In this document: positions 31,310-41,375 of the stretch, piece by piece
Position numbering within the stretch: the first letter of the stretch is position 1
Layout of the letters: each line of letters begins with the position of its first letter
NCBI RefSeq assembly: GCF_018603435.1
Contig: NZ_CP075682.1
Span: 3,968,001 to 4,032,000 of the forward strand
Origin: Chryseobacterium sp. ZHDP1
GTDB lineage: Bacteria > Bacteroidota > Bacteroidia > Flavobacteriales > Weeksellaceae
Direction: 5' to 3'
DNA: 64,000 nucleotides
Translations under genes and position numbers: made by a program
The notes under the pieces: generated by a model
Told to the model about the DNA's origin: nothing
Databases searched by the model: none
The model's input: the letters and a program-made list of their open reading frames with translations, nothing else

Positions 31310-32815
31310 ATGTCACAATCGCTTACAAGCAGAACGCCGAAACCAAAATACGACGTTGTTCTAATAGGTGGCGGAATTATGAGTGCCACTTTAGCAACAT
31401 TATTACACGAATTTGATCCTGAGCTCGAAATAGCTATTTTCGAAAGGCTGGGAAGGTTTGCCAAAGAAAGTACAGCAGCCTGGAATAATGCTGGAACAGG
31501 TCATTCAGCGTTTTGTGAGCTTAATTATACTCCCGAAAAACCCGACGGAACCATTGATATTTCCAAAGCAGAAAGTATTGCCGAACAGTTTGAAATTTCA
31601 AAACAGTTCTGGTCTTACTTAATTACCAAAGGTTACATCAGCGAACCGAAGGATTTCATCAATTCCTGTCCGCACATGAGTCTCGTTTTTGGAGAAAAAG
31701 ATGCAGAATATCTTAAAAAACGTCATGAGAAAATGTCAGAATCCGTTCTGTTTAAAGGAATGGAGTTTTCAACCGATCACGATAAATTGAGAGAATGGAT
31801 TCCTTTGGTAATGAGCAAAAGAAATCAGTCTGAAGTAATGGCGGCAACCAAAATGAATATGGGAACAGATGTTAATTTTGGAACATTAACCAGAAAAATG
31901 GGAAGACATTTGCTGGAAGATTCCAATGTTGAAGTTTTCCTGTACCATGAAGTTAAAGACATCGATCCGAAAGAAGACGGAACCTGGGAAATGAAAGTGA
32001 AAGACAGGATTCATAATCACAAACAGGAGGTAGAGGCGGATTTTGTATTCATAGGAGCAGGAGGATATGCTTTGCCGTTGTTAGACAGTTCAGAAATCAA
32101 AGAAAGCGAAGGTTACGGCGGTTTTCCGGTTTCCGGACAATGGCTGGTAAGTCATAATCAGGAATTGGTGGAAAAACATCAGGCAAAAGTATATACACAG
32201 GCAACGGTGGACGCACCTCCAATGTCCGTTCCTCATTTGGATTTAAGAATTATTGACGGAGAGAAAGCCCTTCTTTTCGGACCTTTTGCAGGATTTTCAA
32301 CTAAGTTTTTAAAAGAAGGAAGCTATCTGGATCTACCTGAAAGTGTGAATACTAAAAATTTGAGATCGCTTTTCGGAGCTTGGTGGCATAATATTCCCTT
32401 AACGAAATATCTGGTTCAACAGGTGGCAATGACGAAATCCCAAAGAATTCAGCATTTGAGAGAATTTATTAAAGATGCCAAAGAAGAAGACTGGGAACTG
32501 AAAGTTGCCGGACAACGAGTTCAGATCATTAAAAAAGATGAAAAACACGGCGGTAAACTGGAATTCGGAACTGAAGTAGTAGTGAATAAAAAAGGAACCA
32601 TTGCTTCACTATTGGGAGCTTCTCCGGGAGCGTCTACAGCAGTTTATGCAATGCTGAGCGTGCTTGAAAAATGCTTCCCTGAAAAACTTCATGGCGAGTG
32701 GAAAGAAAAACTGCTGGAAATAGTGCCTTCTTATGGACAGAAACTGGCAGACAATCCTGAACTTACAGAAAAAGTAAGAAACTATTCAAAAGAAAAATTG
32801 CAGCTGAAATATTAA
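31310..32815 (+). CDS. mqo: Malate:quinone oxidoreductase
   Basis: The 501-residue protein has an N-terminal FAD-binding motif (DVVLIGGGIMSATLATLLHE), FERLGRFAKESTAAWNNAGT, the substrate-region GVGGY-type text EGYGGFPVSGQWLVSHNQEL and C-terminal GASPGASTAVYAMLSVLEKC. It oxidises malate to oxaloacetate and reduces the quinone pool at the inner membrane, replacing or complementing soluble malate dehydrogenase. Length and motifs are normal for Mqo. Confidence 0.96.
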   Translation: MSQSLTSRTPKPKYDVVLIGGGIMSATLATLLHEFDPELEIAIFERLGRFAKESTAAWNNAGTGHSAFCELNYTPEKPDGTIDISKAESIAEQFEISKQFWSYLITKGYISEPKDFINSCPHMSLVFGEKDAEYLKKRHEKMSESVLFKGMEFSTDHDKLREWIPLVMSKRNQSEVMAATKMNMGTDVNFGTLTRKMGRHLLEDSNVEVFLYHEVKDIDPKEDGTWEMKVKDRIHNHKQEVEADFVFIGAGGYALPLLDSSEIKESEGYGGFPVSGQWLVSHNQELVEKHQAKVYTQATVDAPPMSVPHLDLRIIDGEKALLFGPFAGFSTKFLKEGSYLDLPESVNTKNLRSLFGAWWHNIPLTKYLVQQVAMTKSQRIQHLREFIKDAKEEDWELKVAGQRVQIIKKDEKHGGKLEFGTEVVVNKKGTIASLLGASPGASTAVYAMLSVLEKCFPEKLHGEWKEKLLEIVPSYGQKLADNPELTEKVRNYSKEKLQLKY

Positions 32816-32895
32816 AAAAAGTGATTAAAGAATAGTCAGATTTCAAATTAAAATACTAAATTAGAGGAACTGACTATTTACTTCACAAAGAAATT

Positions 32896-33297
32896 ATGTC
32901 AGAAACAATTGTAAAACCGGTGATCGTGAAAGAATTATTAGAATCCCTCCAGATTAAGATGGAAGAGGAACGGCAGGTAATTGTACATTGCTGTTTTCCG
33001 GCTTCACCATTCTTTGGGAACTTCATCAGAATCTGGCAGTCTACCTATCTTTTTGATAATCAGTCAGAACATCAGAGCAAACTAATTCATGCAGAAAATA
33101 TTACCATCTATCCCGACTGGACTCCGGTTCCGTTTATGAGAGATTTCTGGTTTACACTCGTGTTTTCAGGATTGCCGAAAGATTGTGAAAGTTTTGATTT
33201 AAAGGAGGTTATTCCGGAAGAAGGCGGGTTTTTTGTGGAATCCATTAAACGAAATTCATCTGACATCTACCGTGTGAAAATTTCAGAATCTTACTGA
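32896..33297 (+). CDS. Small uncharacterised protein after mqo
   Basis: The 133-residue protein is rich in aromatic and acidic residues (VIVHCCFPASPFFGNFIRIW, TIYPDWTPVPFMRDFWFTLV). There is no signal peptide or membrane helix. No family is recognised. It follows mqo by 80 nt on the same strand. Confidence 0.7.
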   Translation: MSETIVKPVIVKELLESLQIKMEEERQVIVHCCFPASPFFGNFIRIWQSTYLFDNQSEHQSKLIHAENITIYPDWTPVPFMRDFWFTLVFSGLPKDCESFDLKEVIPEEGGFFVESIKRNSSDIYRVKISESY

Positions 33298-33362
33298 AAA
33301 TTTAATTCGCTGAATAGCTTATTTACAGTAAAATTTTCATCGTAAATCATAGTTTTAAGTTC

Positions 33363-33977
33363 ATGAAAAAATACATATTCATATTTTTACTTTTTCCACT
33401 TTTGATATTCTCTCAAAAGATTTCAAAAGAAGAAACTGAAATTAAAAAATTTCAGAAAGAACTCAATGCAGAATATTTAAACCCGAAAGAAACGCCTTTG
33501 CGTGGAGATAACTTTAAAAATTTTAAGCAGCATCCTTTCTTTCCGATCAATTTAAAATACAGAATTACTGCAAAATTCCAGAAAACGGAAAACGCAGAAC
33601 CCTTTGATCTTCCCACATCTTCAGGAAAAACAAAACCTTACAGAGAATTTGGAAAAGCGACATTTCAGTTAGACGGAAAATCATATACATTAACGCTGTA
33701 TCAAAGTCTGGATTTAATCAGACAGAAAAAATACAAAGACCATTTATTTCTGCCTTTCCGTGATGCCACCAACGAAAAAGAAACCTATGGCGGTGGAAAA
33801 TATCTCGATTTAACGGTTCCGAAAGGCAAAACCATTATTCTGGATTTTAATAAATCGTATCATCCTTACTGTGCCTACAACGCTTACGATTACAATTGTC
33901 CCGTTGTTCCCGAAGAAAATAAACTGCCGGTTGAAATTCGGGCAGGAGTAATGTATGAAAACATTTATCATCATTAA
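33363..33977 (+). CDS. DUF1684 family secreted protein
   Basis: The 204-residue protein has a signal peptide (MKKYIFIFLLFPLLIFSQ) and the DUF1684 body: LNAEYLNPKETPLRGDNFKN, HPFFPINLKYRITAKFQKTE, FRDATNEKETYGGGKYLDLT and FNKSYHPYCAYNAYDYNCPV near the end. The function of the family is unknown; members occur widely in Bacteroidota. It ends 3 nt before the GNAT gene, forming an operon. Confidence 0.88.
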   Translation: MKKYIFIFLLFPLLIFSQKISKEETEIKKFQKELNAEYLNPKETPLRGDNFKNFKQHPFFPINLKYRITAKFQKTENAEPFDLPTSSGKTKPYREFGKATFQLDGKSYTLTLYQSLDLIRQKKYKDHLFLPFRDATNEKETYGGGKYLDLTVPKGKTIILDFNKSYHPYCAYNAYDYNCPVVPEENKLPVEIRAGVMYENIYHH

Positions 33978-33980
33978 ATT

Positions 33981-34454
33981 ATGGTAAAATTAAAATTTTT
34001 TGAACCGAAAGATTTTCCTGGAGTAAGCTATACTTTGGACGAAACGCAATTGCAATACACCGCTCCCGCAGAACAGGCATTACAGAAAATTGAAGAACGA
34101 AGCGATACCCTTGCTTTTCCCATAACCATTCTGGAGAATAATCTTCCGGTCGGCTTTTTTGTGCTGGATTTCGGAAATGATAAATTAGATATCACAGACA
34201 ATCACAATTCCATGTTACTGCGTTCCCTTTCTGTAAATCCTCAACTGCAGGGAAAAGGAATCGGAAAAGCTGCAATGATTCTTCTTGATGAATTTGTTAG
34301 AGAAAACTTCAGAGACTGCAATGAGATTGTTCTTGCAGTGAACCAAAACAATAGTTCTGCTTACGAATTATACCTTAAAGTCGGCTACAAATTCGACGGA
34401 AAAACAAGAATGGGCAGAAGCGGAATACAATATCTGATGTACAAAAAACTGTAA
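33981..34454 (+). CDS. GNAT-family N-acetyltransferase
   Basis: The 157-residue protein has the acetyl-CoA-binding motif A, LRSLSVNPQLQGKGIGKAAM, with QGKGIG as the pyrophosphate loop, and motif B NQNNSSAYELYLKVGYKFDG. It is adjacent to the DUF1684 gene. The substrate is unknown. Confidence 0.92.
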   Translation: MVKLKFFEPKDFPGVSYTLDETQLQYTAPAEQALQKIEERSDTLAFPITILENNLPVGFFVLDFGNDKLDITDNHNSMLLRSLSVNPQLQGKGIGKAAMILLDEFVRENFRDCNEIVLAVNQNNSSAYELYLKVGYKFDGKTRMGRSGIQYLMYKKL

Positions 34455-34599
34455 ACATAATTTCTGAAAAGATCATCGATTCCATAAAACGAGTTTAGCT
34501 TAATCCGCAAAAAAGTAAACTTTAAGAAATTTTTAATTTGAATTTTCATGTTTGGCGTGAAACTTTCACCTAAATTTGAGTAACATCAAATAATAAAAC

Positions 34600-35409
34600 A
34601 TGGAAATATCTCTTCACAACCAGGTTGCTGTCGTTACCGGAGCTTCCAGCGGAATTGGTTCTGGAATTGCAAAATCACTCGCTTCAGCAGGAGCAACCGT
34701 AATTGTTAATCACTCTTCAGAACACTCTTTAGATGAAGCAAAAGCCGTTTTAAAAGAAATTACCGATGCGGGCGGAAACGGAATAACCTATCAGTGCGAT
34801 GTTTCCAAAGAAGATCAGGTTATTAAAATGTTTCAGGATGTGGTTTCACAATTCGGCACAGTCGATATTCTCATCAACAACGCAGGCGTTCAGAAAGACG
34901 CAAAATTCACCGAAATGACGCTCGATCAGTGGAATACCGTCATTGGCATCAATCTTACAGGGCAGTTTTTGTGTGCAAGAGAAGCCATTAAAGAATTTCT
35001 TCGCCGTGGTATCGATCTTTCGCGTTCCGTTGCCTGTGGAAAAATTATTCACATCAGTTCTGTTCACGAAATCATTCCTTGGGCAGGTCACGCCAATTAT
35101 GCTTCAAGCAAAGGAGCCATCAGAATGCTCATGCAGACTTTGGCGCAGGAATATGGTGCAGACAAAATCCGTGTCAATTCCATTTGTCCCGGAGCAATTC
35201 AGACGCCCATTAACAAAGCTGCGTGGAGTACTCCCGAAGCTTTAAATTCCTTATTAGACTTAATCCCTTACAACAGAATCGGGCAGCCACAGGATATCGG
35301 AAATATGGCGGCGTTTCTCGCAAGTGATCTTGCAGATTACATCACCGGAGCCAGTATTTTCGTAGATGGCGGAATGACAACTTTCGAAAGCTTTTCAACA
35401 GGGGGATAA
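34600..35409 (+). CDS. SDR dehydrogenase, glucose 1-dehydrogenase-like
   Basis: The 269-residue protein is a classical SDR: TGASSGIGSGIAKSL cofactor loop, INNAGVQ, Ser in IIHISSVHE, YASSK catalytic Tyr and Lys, and the C-terminal YITGASIFVDGGMT. The sequence around HEIIPWAGHANY is typical of glucose 1-dehydrogenases. It sits next to an MGH1-like glycosidase, so a sugar substrate is plausible. Confidence 0.93.
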   Translation: MEISLHNQVAVVTGASSGIGSGIAKSLASAGATVIVNHSSEHSLDEAKAVLKEITDAGGNGITYQCDVSKEDQVIKMFQDVVSQFGTVDILINNAGVQKDAKFTEMTLDQWNTVIGINLTGQFLCAREAIKEFLRRGIDLSRSVACGKIIHISSVHEIIPWAGHANYASSKGAIRMLMQTLAQEYGADKIRVNSICPGAIQTPINKAAWSTPEALNSLLDLIPYNRIGQPQDIGNMAAFLASDLADYITGASIFVDGGMTTFESFSTGG

Positions 35410-35703
35410 TTCTTTGGGCGCACAATTCCGGCTTTCACTACTCGCTTTTTTGTGCCTTTGCTTTTTCCGGAGCTTACAAAAAGAGCTCAGACAGACCGTT
35501 CAATCCGGAGCGCATTGCAGCCGAAGCAGAGAAGAAAGTCTTTCAAAAATCAATTGTTACTGATGAATCCGTTTCACTGTCAATTTTAAAATAATCATTT
35601 AAATTATCATTCTGAAAACCTCATAGGTTTTTAAAACCTATGAGGTTTCCCAAAACAATAAAATATTCATAGATTATTGGTTAATCATCATTTATAAAAA
35701 AAC
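35410..35703. other. Non-coding gap with a dispersed repeat and a hairpin
   Basis: GGGCGCACAATTCCGGC, TTTTTCCGGAGCTTACAAAA and GCGCATTGCAGCCG look like a flavobacterial dispersed repeat. At 35616-35648 AAACCTCATAGGTTT faces AAACCTATGAGGTTT as a perfect 15-bp hairpin that could stop transcription from the SDR gene. Confidence 0.5.
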
Positions 35704-38361
35704 ATGAAAGAAAAAGAAAGACTGTCCGACGTTACATGGAAAAAATGGGGACCTTACGTCAGCAACCGTGAATGGGGATTGGTACGTGAAGATTACAGCG
35801 CAGATGGTGATGCATGGAACTACACCAATCACGACATTGCGGAAGCCAAAACCTACCGTTGGGGAGAAGAAGGAATCTGCGGCATCTGCGATGACCTTCA
35901 GAAGCTTGTTTTTTCAGTCGGATTCTGGAACAAAAAAGATAAAATGGTGAAAGAACGCTTCTTTGGCTTATCAAACGGTCAGGGAAACCATGGTGAAGAT
36001 GTAAAAGAATATTTTTACTATCTTGATTCCACGCCTACGCATTCTTACATGAAAATGCTGTATAAATATCCTCAAAACGCATTTCCCTACGAAGATCTCA
36101 TAAAAACCAATGCGGAAAGAGGAAAAGAAAATCCCGAATATGAATTAATCGATACCGGAATTTTCGACCAAAACGAATACTTTGATATTTTTATTGAATA
36201 CGCCAAAGAAAGTCAGAACGATATTCTGGTAAAACTAACGGTCGTCAATAAGTCAGAACAAGAAGCTCCGTTAATCATTCTGCCTACAGTCTGGTTCAGA
36301 AATACATGGAATTGGGGATATAATAATTACAAACCTCAGATGAATGCTGAAAATTCAGATTGCATCAGGATTAATCATCAGGATTTAGAAATCAAAAATG
36401 TATACGCAGGAAATGCTCAGAAAGTATTATTCTGCGATAATGAAACGAATAATGAAAGATTGTATCATTCTCAAAACCAGTCAAAATATACAAAAGACGG
36501 AATCAACGATTTTGTCATCAACGGAAATTCCCAGTCTGTAAATCCAAAAGATTTTGGAACAAAGGCTTCCTTTTTCATCGACGAAAATTTTAAGCCAAAA
36601 GAAACAAAAACGTTTGAATTAAGACTTTCGGATCAGGATTTAAAACAGCCTTTTCAGGATTTTGAGGAAATTTTCGTTTCAAGACAAAAAGAAGCAGACG
36701 AATTTTATGAAGACATTCAGTGCGGAATAAAAACAGAAGACGAAAAACTGGTTCAGCGACAGGCTTTTGCAGGAATGCTCTGGAACAAAATGTTCTATCA
36801 TTATAATGTGGAACGTTGGCTGAAAGGAGATCCGTCACAGACTCCCCCTCCAAAATCCCGTGAACACATCAGAAATTCTGAGTGGAAACACCTCAACAAC
36901 GAACACATCATTTCAATGCCCGATAAATGGGAATATCCGTGGTACGCAACGTGGGATCTGGCTTTTCATACCATCAGTTTTTCATTAATTGATCCCGATT
37001 TTGCAAAACATCAGCTCAAACTGTTTCTTTTTGAGTGGTATATGCATCCAAACGGACAGCTTCCGGCTTATGAATGGGATTTTAGCGATGTAAATCCTCC
37101 CGTTCATGCATGGGCTGTTTTCAGGGTTTTTAAAATTGATGAATATCTGAAAGGAAATCCTGATCTGCAATTTCTGGAAAGTGCTTTTCAGAAACTCCTG
37201 ATGAATTTTACATGGTGGGTCAATAAAAAAGATAACAACGGAAATAATATTTTCGAAGGAGGATTTTTAGGACTCGACAACATCGGTGTTTTCGACCGGA
37301 ATATGCCTCTTCCCAACGGAGAACATCTTGAGCAATCCGACGGAACAAGCTGGATGGCAATGTTTGCTTTAAATATGATGAGAATTGCTCTGGAACTTGC
37401 TTTGTATAACAATGTGTATGAAGAAATGGCGATGAAGTTTTTTGAGCATTTTCTGGCAATTGCCAATTCTCTGGATAATATGGGTGAAGAATGTTTCAGT
37501 TTGTGGGATGAGGAAGACGAATTCTTTTATGATGCCATTGCTTCGAGCGATGGAGATCATATGTATCTGAAATTAAGAACTATTGTCGGGCTTATTCCCA
37601 TGTTTGCAGTTGAGGTTATCGATGACGAAATGATTGAAAAACTTCCGAATTTTAAGAAAAGAATGACCTGGGTTCTGGAAAATAAACCTGAACTGGCTGC
37701 TTTGGTTTCTCATTGGGAAGTAAAAGGTAATGAATCCAAACACTTACTTTCTCTTTTACGAGGACATCGTTTGAAGAGATTATTAAGCAGAATGCTCGAT
37801 TCGAAGCAGTTTTTAAGCGAATTTGGTGTTCGCGCGCTTTCAAAAGAATATGAGGAAAATCCTTTTACCCTAAATCTCAACGGAACAGATTATAAGGTAA
37901 AATATACTCCCGCAGAAAGCGACAGTGGATTATTCGGCGGAAACAGCAATTGGCGCGGTCCGATCTGGTTTCCGATTAATTTTTTAATAATTGAAAGTCT
38001 GCAACGCTTCTTTTTCTATTACAGTCCCGATTTTTTGGTGGAATATCCTACCGGAAGCGGAAAATATTCCAACCTTGACGAAATTGCAGAGGCTTTAAGC
38101 AGAAGACTGTCTTCATTATTTTTGAAGGATGAACATGGAAACCGTCCTTTTAACAGTCAGTATCCCAGATTTCAGACCGATCCGGATTTTAAAGACTATA
38201 TTTTATTCTATGAATATTTTCATGGAGATACCGGTCGCGGTGTAGGAGCATCACATCAGACAGGCTGGACAGGACTTATTGCCAAAATTTTAATGCCAAG
38301 ATTTTCCAGAAAAAATATCGCAGAATCTGAAACCGAAACACCGAAAAATGTGGAATTTTAA
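35704..38361 (+). CDS. MGH1-like (GH63-type) glycosidase
   Basis: The 885-residue protein resembles large cytoplasmic GH63/MGH1-like enzymes: WKKWGPYVSNREWGLVREDY at the start, then an (alpha/alpha)6 barrel beginning near residue 350 (FAGMLWNKMFYHYNVERWLK, WYATWDLAFHTISFSLIDPD, NGQLPAYEWDFSDVNPPVHA) and a C-terminal GGNSNWRGPIWFPINFLIIE with TGWTGLIAK. Glu/Asp residues in WDLAFH, EWDFSD and WRGPIWF are likely active-site acids. There is no signal peptide. It probably hydrolyses alpha-glucosides such as mannosylglycerate- or trehalose-like compounds. The SDR sits upstream. Confidence 0.9.
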   Translation: MKEKERLSDVTWKKWGPYVSNREWGLVREDYSADGDAWNYTNHDIAEAKTYRWGEEGICGICDDLQKLVFSVGFWNKKDKMVKERFFGLSNGQGNHGEDVKEYFYYLDSTPTHSYMKMLYKYPQNAFPYEDLIKTNAERGKENPEYELIDTGIFDQNEYFDIFIEYAKESQNDILVKLTVVNKSEQEAPLIILPTVWFRNTWNWGYNNYKPQMNAENSDCIRINHQDLEIKNVYAGNAQKVLFCDNETNNERLYHSQNQSKYTKDGINDFVINGNSQSVNPKDFGTKASFFIDENFKPKETKTFELRLSDQDLKQPFQDFEEIFVSRQKEADEFYEDIQCGIKTEDEKLVQRQAFAGMLWNKMFYHYNVERWLKGDPSQTPPPKSREHIRNSEWKHLNNEHIISMPDKWEYPWYATWDLAFHTISFSLIDPDFAKHQLKLFLFEWYMHPNGQLPAYEWDFSDVNPPVHAWAVFRVFKIDEYLKGNPDLQFLESAFQKLLMNFTWWVNKKDNNGNNIFEGGFLGLDNIGVFDRNMPLPNGEHLEQSDGTSWMAMFALNMMRIALELALYNNVYEEMAMKFFEHFLAIANSLDNMGEECFSLWDEEDEFFYDAIASSDGDHMYLKLRTIVGLIPMFAVEVIDDEMIEKLPNFKKRMTWVLENKPELAALVSHWEVKGNESKHLLSLLRGHRLKRLLSRMLDSKQFLSEFGVRALSKEYEENPFTLNLNGTDYKVKYTPAESDSGLFGGNSNWRGPIWFPINFLIIESLQRFFFYYSPDFLVEYPTGSGKYSNLDEIAEALSRRLSSLFLKDEHGNRPFNSQYPRFQTDPDFKDYILFYEYFHGDTGRGVGASHQTGWTGLIAKILMPRFSRKNIAESETETPKNVEF

Positions 38362-38401
38362 ATCAATAATATCTTACTTAACGCTAATTCTCCTGTATTA
38401 A

Positions 38402-39088
38402 TCATTCAAATATCTGCTGAATGACTTCCAGAGAAGCAGGAATTTTAAAATCGGTGATATGATAATGATAATACACAAGTAAGCTGTCGAGAAATTCTTT
38501 TCTGAAATTGGAATGTATTTTAATACTGTAAGGATTTTCAGCCGATAAAATGGTTTTCCAAATGGCTGAAACTTCTTCAGTAAAGAGTTGATGCATTATT
38601 TCAAGCGTGAAAGTTCCGGTTTCCGGATCAAGAAATTTCCCCGAATTAAGTAATGGCGCAACACCCTGAATTTTTAAAATTTTAATTAAAAAAATTAAAT
38701 GAGACTGATAATTCCGGTTTTCCAGCTCATCTGTAAATTCTTCAAGACAGAAAAAAATGTGATGGTTTTTGTTTTCATGTCTCAGATTTTGGTTTAAAAA
38801 ATCTGAAATAAAAAATACAACCGTATTACAGCGAATATCCGTATAAATATCGTTGCTTTTAATCAGTTCAAATTTTGAAATTGTCTGGATTCCGTTTCCT
38901 TTTACAGGATTTAAAGAGAAATTAAGTTTGCTTAATGGAAGAAGAAGGGCTTTTTTCTTATTTTTCTTAGCGTAAATTCCTTTTAAAAAATAAGGCTGAA
39001 ACCCGTCCTCTTCGGTGAAACAATGCAGGACCGCATCATTTTCACCATATTTTATATAAGATAATAAAAATCCGCTTTGTGAATTCAT
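38402..39088 (-). CDS. recO: DNA repair protein RecO
   Basis: The 228-residue protein is RecO-like: MNSQSGFLLSYIKYGENDAV and LLPLSKLNFSLNPVKGNGI are the N-terminal OB fold, with the helical C-terminal region after residue 80. RecO loads RecA with RecR and RecF onto single-stranded DNA. The start overlaps the porZ stop by 1 nt (TAATG), so the two are translationally coupled, as in other flavobacteria. Confidence 0.9.
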   Translation of the reverse strand: MNSQSGFLLSYIKYGENDAVLHCFTEEDGFQPYFLKGIYAKKNKKKALLLPLSKLNFSLNPVKGNGIQTISKFELIKSNDIYTDIRCNTVVFFISDFLNQNLRHENKNHHIFFCLEEFTDELENRNYQSHLIFLIKILKIQGVAPLLNSGKFLDPETGTFTLEIMHQLFTEEVSAIWKTILSAENPYSIKIHSNFRKEFLDSLLVYYHYHITDFKIPASLEVIQQIFE

Positions 39089-41373
39089 TAATTTACGACA
39101 GCAATCTTTGCCGTAGCTTTATCGGAGCCGTCCTCATTGGTCATTAATACAAAATAAACTCCGGAGGCAACTCTGGTTCCTCTCTGGTTATTAAGATCCC
39201 ACTCATAATATCCACCTCTTGCCACTGCGGAATGTACAACGTTTCCGGCGGCATCAGCAATTCGGATGTTGGTAACTTCTGCTAAACCTTTAATAGTAAC
39301 TTTTCCTTTAAAATTAGAATAAACTACAGGGTTTGGATATACCAGAACGTTTCCAAAATTTGATGTTACATCGGCAACATCTCCCTGATACGTCACAATT
39401 CCGTCATAAGAAACAAAGTATACTTTTCCAGTTTTTTTATCAACCTTAATGTCCGTAATTGTATTTGTTGGGAGTGGAGAATTTTCTTTGGTAAAATGTT
39501 TAATCGTTTGCTGTCCATCAGCAGAAAGATAATACACTCCGCCGCCGTCAACAGAAACCCACTTATGATCTCCAGCATCTACTTCGATCTGTAAAATCTG
39601 TCCGTCTCTGAAGAGTTCTTCCCCCAATCCGTTCTGTTCTATGATGATAGGTTCCATCTTTGCTGTAGAAGGGGTTTTTATTGCTGAAACAGCATTAGAA
39701 AGAACTCTTAATCCCACATCTGTACCAATCCATGCGTCCCCCGATTTATCGACAGCTACAGAAATCGTTCCATTTGCTGTGGTTGGGAAGCCATTGGGCT
39801 GGGTTAAAATATAGGCAGTATCGTCCGATGTACTTTGCGTTTTCTTTGTATCATACGCTATAAAATTACTAGTTCGCGGCGTAGGAATAAAAAGAAGTCC
39901 TTCACTATATAAAGCTTTTTGTGCCGCTCCAAATTGAGAAGTTGTGTTTTTTATCACGAAATCATCTGTTGTTCTGTCATAGGCTCCGATAGCAGTATAA
40001 GGCCCAAGTGCGGCACCATCACCAGAGAAAGCTATAGAAGCAAACAGATTATTGGAATCATCAAAGATTAAACCTACAGGTCGTCTTGTGAAGATATTGG
40101 TGGTTCCTAAATCATAACTTTTGACTAAAGTAAAATCTTTGCTCCCTGCATTGTATTTCATTTTATAAATTCCGCGTGCACCATTGAGCATATAGTTTGT
40201 GAAGAATACATCAGTTGGATTTACTGGATCTGCTACCACGTCCAGAACATTAAAAATTGTAGAGCTACCTTTAAAATATGAAGGATATATCCAGCTCATT
40301 CCGTCAAAATAATAAAATCCTGGATTTTTTGGATTGATAATTGCGGTATTAAACCGAGCTTCTCTTCCTCCAGTTGAAACCAAAATCTGATTTTCACCAT
40401 AGAGGCTGATTTTGTAGGCATAATTGAGATAAGGACCATCCGGCTTGAAAGTATTTCCGCCTTCATTTTTAATTCCTGAAAAAGCAGTTCCTCCATAAAC
40501 ACTGCTTCCAACCGTTGTTGCAGTATTGCACTCTTCTCCGAAAGTTACATTCCCGTTGAAAGTTCCGTTGGTACTGAATGTATACACTCTGCTCGCATCT
40601 GTAACGACAATATTGTTACTTGTAACAACTACATCACGTACATTAGTGAAGGATTGTGATAGAGCAGTCGGAGTTCCGTTATTATAAAGATAGGCTGTAT
40701 TTCCGGAAGAAAAACTTAATACTCCTTCAGAATCTATATGGCTGAATGAGCCCGGCAATTCCGTAGTCCATGTTGAAAAGACAGGAAAAGTGGTATTCAT
40801 TTCATGGCTTCTAAGACCGGTATTGGTAACAGAAAAAACTTTATTTCCGAAAATAGTAGCTTCGTTACTTGCCTGATAAACGCCTCCTGATAAAAAGAAT
40901 GCTGAATCTTTAAATTCTTTCTTTTTTAAATCGAAAATTGAGACTCCATATCCTACAGAAATCACAGCAAGATCGCCGGTAATCGATATATGATTGATTT
41001 TTTTGCTTCCGTTGTATCCTGTTGCAATAGGAATATCTACAACATAAGTAATCCCATCCGGAGTGATTATATCCAGTGAACCGTTTTGATAACCTACCAA
41101 TCCGATTTTATTCTGTGGATTATAATCAAAAGCCGAAACTTTAACCTCATGTAAACCGTTTGCCTTAGAAAGTTTGGTAATTTCGCCGGTAGAAATGGTA
41201 TAATAAAAAATCCCGCTGTCTGCTGCTGCAACTATTTTTCCATTATCTTCTTTCATGGCAAGAATATTATTATAGGAAAATAAATCTGCCCATTTTTTTG
41301 AAGAAATAGTCTGTGCATGTGCAACTTGCAGGGATGCTAAAATACCAAGAGAGATTAAAGAAAGTTTTTTCAT
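39088..41373 (-). CDS. porZ: PorZ, type IX secretion-associated beta-propeller protein
   Basis: The 761-residue protein has a signal peptide (MKKLSLISLGILASLQVAHA), a PorZ N-terminal domain (SKKWADLFSYNNILAMKEDN), repeated propeller strands, and a C-terminal type IX sorting domain (NVLVYPNPVVYSNFKGKVTI, WDLNNQRGTRVASGVYFVLM). In Porphyromonas PorZ belongs to the attachment complex that moves A-LPS onto type IX cargo at the cell surface. It is coupled to recO and to the 5'-nucleotidase genes, a conserved flavobacterial order. Confidence 0.93.
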   Translation of the reverse strand: MKKLSLISLGILASLQVAHAQTISSKKWADLFSYNNILAMKEDNGKIVAAADSGIFYYTISTGEITKLSKANGLHEVKVSAFDYNPQNKIGLVGYQNGSLDIITPDGITYVVDIPIATGYNGSKKINHISITGDLAVISVGYGVSIFDLKKKEFKDSAFFLSGGVYQASNEATIFGNKVFSVTNTGLRSHEMNTTFPVFSTWTTELPGSFSHIDSEGVLSFSSGNTAYLYNNGTPTALSQSFTNVRDVVVTSNNIVVTDASRVYTFSTNGTFNGNVTFGEECNTATTVGSSVYGGTAFSGIKNEGGNTFKPDGPYLNYAYKISLYGENQILVSTGGREARFNTAIINPKNPGFYYFDGMSWIYPSYFKGSSTIFNVLDVVADPVNPTDVFFTNYMLNGARGIYKMKYNAGSKDFTLVKSYDLGTTNIFTRRPVGLIFDDSNNLFASIAFSGDGAALGPYTAIGAYDRTTDDFVIKNTTSQFGAAQKALYSEGLLFIPTPRTSNFIAYDTKKTQSTSDDTAYILTQPNGFPTTANGTISVAVDKSGDAWIGTDVGLRVLSNAVSAIKTPSTAKMEPIIIEQNGLGEELFRDGQILQIEVDAGDHKWVSVDGGGVYYLSADGQQTIKHFTKENSPLPTNTITDIKVDKKTGKVYFVSYDGIVTYQGDVADVTSNFGNVLVYPNPVVYSNFKGKVTIKGLAEVTNIRIADAAGNVVHSAVARGGYYEWDLNNQRGTRVASGVYFVLMTNEDGSDKATAKIAVVN

Positions 41374-41375
41374 GC